Positions 61,783 to 64,000 of a stretch of 64,000 nucleotides of DNA are shown piece by piece. The stretch is taken from NCBI GenBank assembly GCA_022844105.1, contig JALHMJ010000004.1:124001-188000 (forward strand). Direction: 5' to 3'. Below the pieces are notes generated by a model. It did not search any database, was not told the DNA's origin, and was given only the letters and a program-made list of their open reading frames with translations. Numbering within the stretch: position 1 is the first letter of the stretch; each line of letters starts with the position of its first letter. The position numbers and the translations under genes were made by a program. Source of the stretch: Hyphomicrobium sp. GTDB lineage: Bacteria > Pseudomonadota > Alphaproteobacteria > Rhizobiales > Hyphomicrobiaceae.

Positions 61783-63206
61783 AGCCATCGAGCTCGCGAT
61801 TTCCCGACAATGCTGCCGCCGCTCTCGCCAATCCCCGCCTGCGCGCGGCCCTCGACACGCTGCCCGGCGGGCTTGTCGCCCAGCGCCGTGCCGCCGTCGC
61901 CGCCGTTCCAGAGTTCGAAGCCCTGCGCGAGGCCGCACGCGCCATCCGCGATGCCACGCTCGACGATTTGGCATCCCATCTCGAAGCCTTCGAAACGAAG
62001 GCGATCTCCATGGGTTCGAAAGTCCACTGGGCCAGCGACGCAAGTGAGGCCTGCCGCATCGTCTTGGACATTTGCCGCGCGGCGCGCGCCCGCCTCGTCG
62101 TCAAGGGCAAGTCGATGGTCTCCGAAGAAATTGGCCTCAACGCTCACCTTGAAGCCGAAGGTCTCGAAGTTGTCGAAAGCGACCTTGGCGAATACATCAT
62201 CCAGAAGCGCGGTGAAACGCCAAGCCACATCATTGCGCCCGCGATCCACCTGACCGAAGCCGATGTCGCGGCCGACTTTCGCGCCTACCACACGCACCTG
62301 CCGGCCGATCGACGGCTCGATACACCTCAAAGCCTCGTCGCCGAGGCGCGCAATGTTTTGCGCCAGAAGTTCCTCGCCGCCGACGTCGGCATCACCGGCG
62401 CCAACTTCCTCGTCGCCGAGACCGGCTCATCGATCATCGTCACCAACGAGGGCAACGGCGATCTCGCCCAAACGTTGCCGCGCGTCCACATCGTTGTCGC
62501 CACGATCGACAAGGTCGTGCCGACACTTACCGAAGCAATGACGCTGCTGCGCGTCCTTGCCCGTTCCGCGACGGGCCAAGACATGACCGCTTACACGACG
62601 CTGGCGACGGGCCCGCGCCGTCCAGGCGACTTGGATGGCCCCGAGCAGAGCCACATCGTGCTCATCGACAATGGTCGCAGCGAGATGCTGGCATCCGACA
62701 TGCGCGACGCATTGCGCTGCATTCGCTGCGGCGCCTGCATGAACCATTGCCCGGTCTACAACGCCATCGGCGGCCACGCCTACGGCTGGGTCTATCCAGG
62801 CCCCATCGGCGCCGTCCTGACACCGAGCCTTTTGGGAATCGTGGAAACGAGCCATCTCCCCAATGCTTCGACGTTCTGCGGCAGCTGCGAAACAGTATGC
62901 CCCGTCAAAATCCCGCTGGTATCGCTGATGCGCACCTGGCGCGAACGCGCCAAGCAACAGCGTCTGGAAACGTGGCCCGCCCGCGCACTGTCCAAGCTAT
63001 GGATCTCCACCGCAACGAGGCCAGCGCTCTATCATCTGCTCGCTCGCGTCGCCGTGGCGATCGGCGGTGCCCTTGGCCGGCGCAAAGGGCGATTTTCCTC
63101 TCTTCCATTCGCCCGCGGCTGGCTCGCACACCGCGAACTGCCCGCCCCACAAGGTCGTACCTTCCAGCAACTGTGGAGAGAAACCGAACGCGGAGTGCCA
63201 CGATGA
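61779..63206 (+). CDS. lutB: Lactate utilization iron-sulfur protein B
   Basis: 475 residues. It has an N-terminal LUD-type domain (LVVKGKSMVSEEIGLN; GANFLVAETGSSIIVTNEGN) and two [4Fe-4S] motifs, CIRCGACMNHCPVYNAIGGH and FCGSCETVCPVKIPL. GTG start at 61779 overlapping lutA. Core redox subunit of the LutABC complex. Confidence 0.93.
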   Translation: MKPSSSRFPDNAAAALANPRLRAALDTLPGGLVAQRRAAVAAVPEFEALREAARAIRDATLDDLASHLEAFETKAISMGSKVHWASDASEACRIVLDICRAARARLVVKGKSMVSEEIGLNAHLEAEGLEVVESDLGEYIIQKRGETPSHIIAPAIHLTEADVAADFRAYHTHLPADRRLDTPQSLVAEARNVLRQKFLAADVGITGANFLVAETGSSIIVTNEGNGDLAQTLPRVHIVVATIDKVVPTLTEAMTLLRVLARSATGQDMTAYTTLATGPRRPGDLDGPEQSHIVLIDNGRSEMLASDMRDALRCIRCGACMNHCPVYNAIGGHAYGWVYPGPIGAVLTPSLLGIVETSHLPNASTFCGSCETVCPVKIPLVSLMRTWRERAKQQRLETWPARALSKLWISTATRPALYHLLARVAVAIGGALGRRKGRFSSLPFARGWLAHRELPAPQGRTFQQLWRETERGVPR

Positions 63207-63859
63207 GCCGCGACGCCATTTTGACCCGCGTGCGCGCTGCCGGTGCGATGACGCCCAAACGTGCCACCCCGCCGCTGGCTGCCCCGCCGAGCCTGACGAC
63301 ATCGGGCGATGCTGCGATCGCTCGCTTCCGCACCATGGCCGCCGCCAAAGGCATCACCATCATCGACGCTCCCGCGCGGGACGCTGTTCCGCAGGCGATT
63401 GCGAGCATTCTGTCCTCCACCGAAATCGAGACTCGGCAGATCCGTCTCAATGATCCAGCCATGACGAAGTTCGATTGGCGAGCATCAAGCCTGTCGATCG
63501 AGCTTGGTGCAGCTGAGCCGCAAGATGTGATGGCCCTCTCCACAGCACGCGCTGCGGTCGCCGAGACCGGCACGCTATTGCTGGCCTCTGGCGCGGAAAA
63601 TCCGGCGACGTTGGCGTTGCTTCCCGAGACTCATGCCATCGTGATCGACGCCATGAATATCGTCGGCACCTTCGAAGACGCGCTGACAATTCTGCGCACT
63701 CACTACGGCGAAAGCCTCCCGCGCGCCGTCAATCTGATATCGGGCGCCTCCCGCACCGGCGACATCGGCGGCCGCATCGTGCATGGTGCCCATGGCCCCC
63801 ACCGGCTGATCGTCATCATCGTCGCAAACGAAATCAGGGCGCCGCAACCGGCGCCCTGA
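63203..63859 (+). CDS. lutC: Lactate utilization protein C (LUD domain)
   Basis: 218 residues of LUD domain: the segment ETGTLLLASGAENPATLALLP and the C-terminal SGASRTGDIGGRIVHGAHGP are typical. ATG 63203 overlaps the lutB stop (ATGA); the frame opens earlier at 62747 inside lutB. Last gene of lutABC. A hairpin AGGGCGCC/GGCGCCCT (63836-63857) covers the stop codon. Confidence 0.92.
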   Translation: MSRDAILTRVRAAGAMTPKRATPPLAAPPSLTTSGDAAIARFRTMAAAKGITIIDAPARDAVPQAIASILSSTEIETRQIRLNDPAMTKFDWRASSLSIELGAAEPQDVMALSTARAAVAETGTLLLASGAENPATLALLPETHAIVIDAMNIVGTFEDALTILRTHYGESLPRAVNLISGASRTGDIGGRIVHGAHGPHRLIVIIVANEIRAPQPAP

Positions 63860-63882
63860 TCAATGTTCGAATTGTTCGGCCG

Positions 63883-64000
63883 CTATTTTCCGCGGCAGGT
63901 CTGCAGGCATCGCGTTAATTCGGCGCCACACTTGGGATCATCGCTCGTCGCGCGGCGACAGGCGTTTTCCTGCGCGTAGCACTGCGCGGCGCATTGATTA
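63883..64000 (-). CDS. Cysteine-rich protein (C-terminal part, cut by window edge)
   Basis: The last 38 or so codons of a minus-strand gene run off the right edge, ending NQCAAQCYAQENACRR..., then DPKCGAELTRCLQTCRGK and a TAG at 63883. Six cysteines in this short stretch suggest a small exported disulfide-bonded protein. The start lies beyond base 64000; the family is not recognised. Confidence 0.6.
   Translation of the reverse strand, partial: NQCAAQCYAQENACRRATSDDPKCGAELTRCLQTCRGK

Overview
The window is GC-rich DNA of an alphaproteobacterium, most likely Hyphomicrobiales (Rhizobiales). The evidence is the recF-dnaN-dnaA-rpsT neighbourhood, the djlA-like / amidase / rnpB / mraZ-rsmH-ftsL-ftsI order, and the style of the mobile-element genes. 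The species cannot be named from sequence alone.

Layout. (1) 1-5.3 kb, replication start-up genes, all on the minus strand: recF (cut by the window edge), dnaN, dnaA, a rhodanese and rpsT with a clear promoter and terminator. (2) 5.8-15.1 kb, ordinary chromosome: a PP2C phosphatase / FHA protein / Ser-Thr kinase-WD40 signalling cluster, an extensin-like lipoprotein, an alpha/beta hydrolase, a CHCC zinc-finger protein, a flavin monooxygenase and glutaminase. (3) 15.3 kb to about 41 kb, a mobile island beside tRNA-Leu(UAA). It carries a large serine recombinase whose frame runs antisense through the tRNA. It also has a cargo methyltransferase, a compact Gabija-like pair (OLD-TOPRIM nuclease plus mini UvrD-type helicase), a PaeR7I/XhoI-like restriction-modification system with its own ribbon-helix-helix regulator, a small resolvase, and a set of unknown and secreted proteins that includes a tail-fibre/adhesin-like one. 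Transfer genes are a VirD4/TraG-type coupling protein, a relaxase and a MobC-like protein. No VirB-type secretion genes are visible, so it looks mobilizable rather than self-transmissible. (4) 41-50.8 kb, chromosome again: a ceramidase-like membrane protein, a thioredoxin-fold protein, a shortened division cluster (ftsI, ftsL, rsmH, mraZ with a probable MraZ operator), rnpB, an AmpD-type amidase and a DjlA-like protein, with a 77-bp tandem repeat family near mraZ and rnpB. (5) 50.9-64 kb, metabolism: a fused 5-oxoprolinase, a pentapeptide-repeat protein, glycolate oxidase glcDEF, a divergent LysR regulator, the lactate-utilization operon lutABC and the end of a cysteine-rich protein.

How the parts relate. 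The island combines two anti-phage modules with mobilization genes and secreted cargo. Its base composition is visibly more AT-rich than the flanks, most of all in the OLD/helicase genes. The right end of the island could not be fixed to a base. The most interesting objects are the compact OLD/helicase pair, the recombinase frame reading through the tRNA, a run of hairpins in a gene-free stretch of the island, palindromic GGGTACCC sites around a ribbon-helix-helix gene, a G11 tract at the start of a gene, and the probable MraZ operator.
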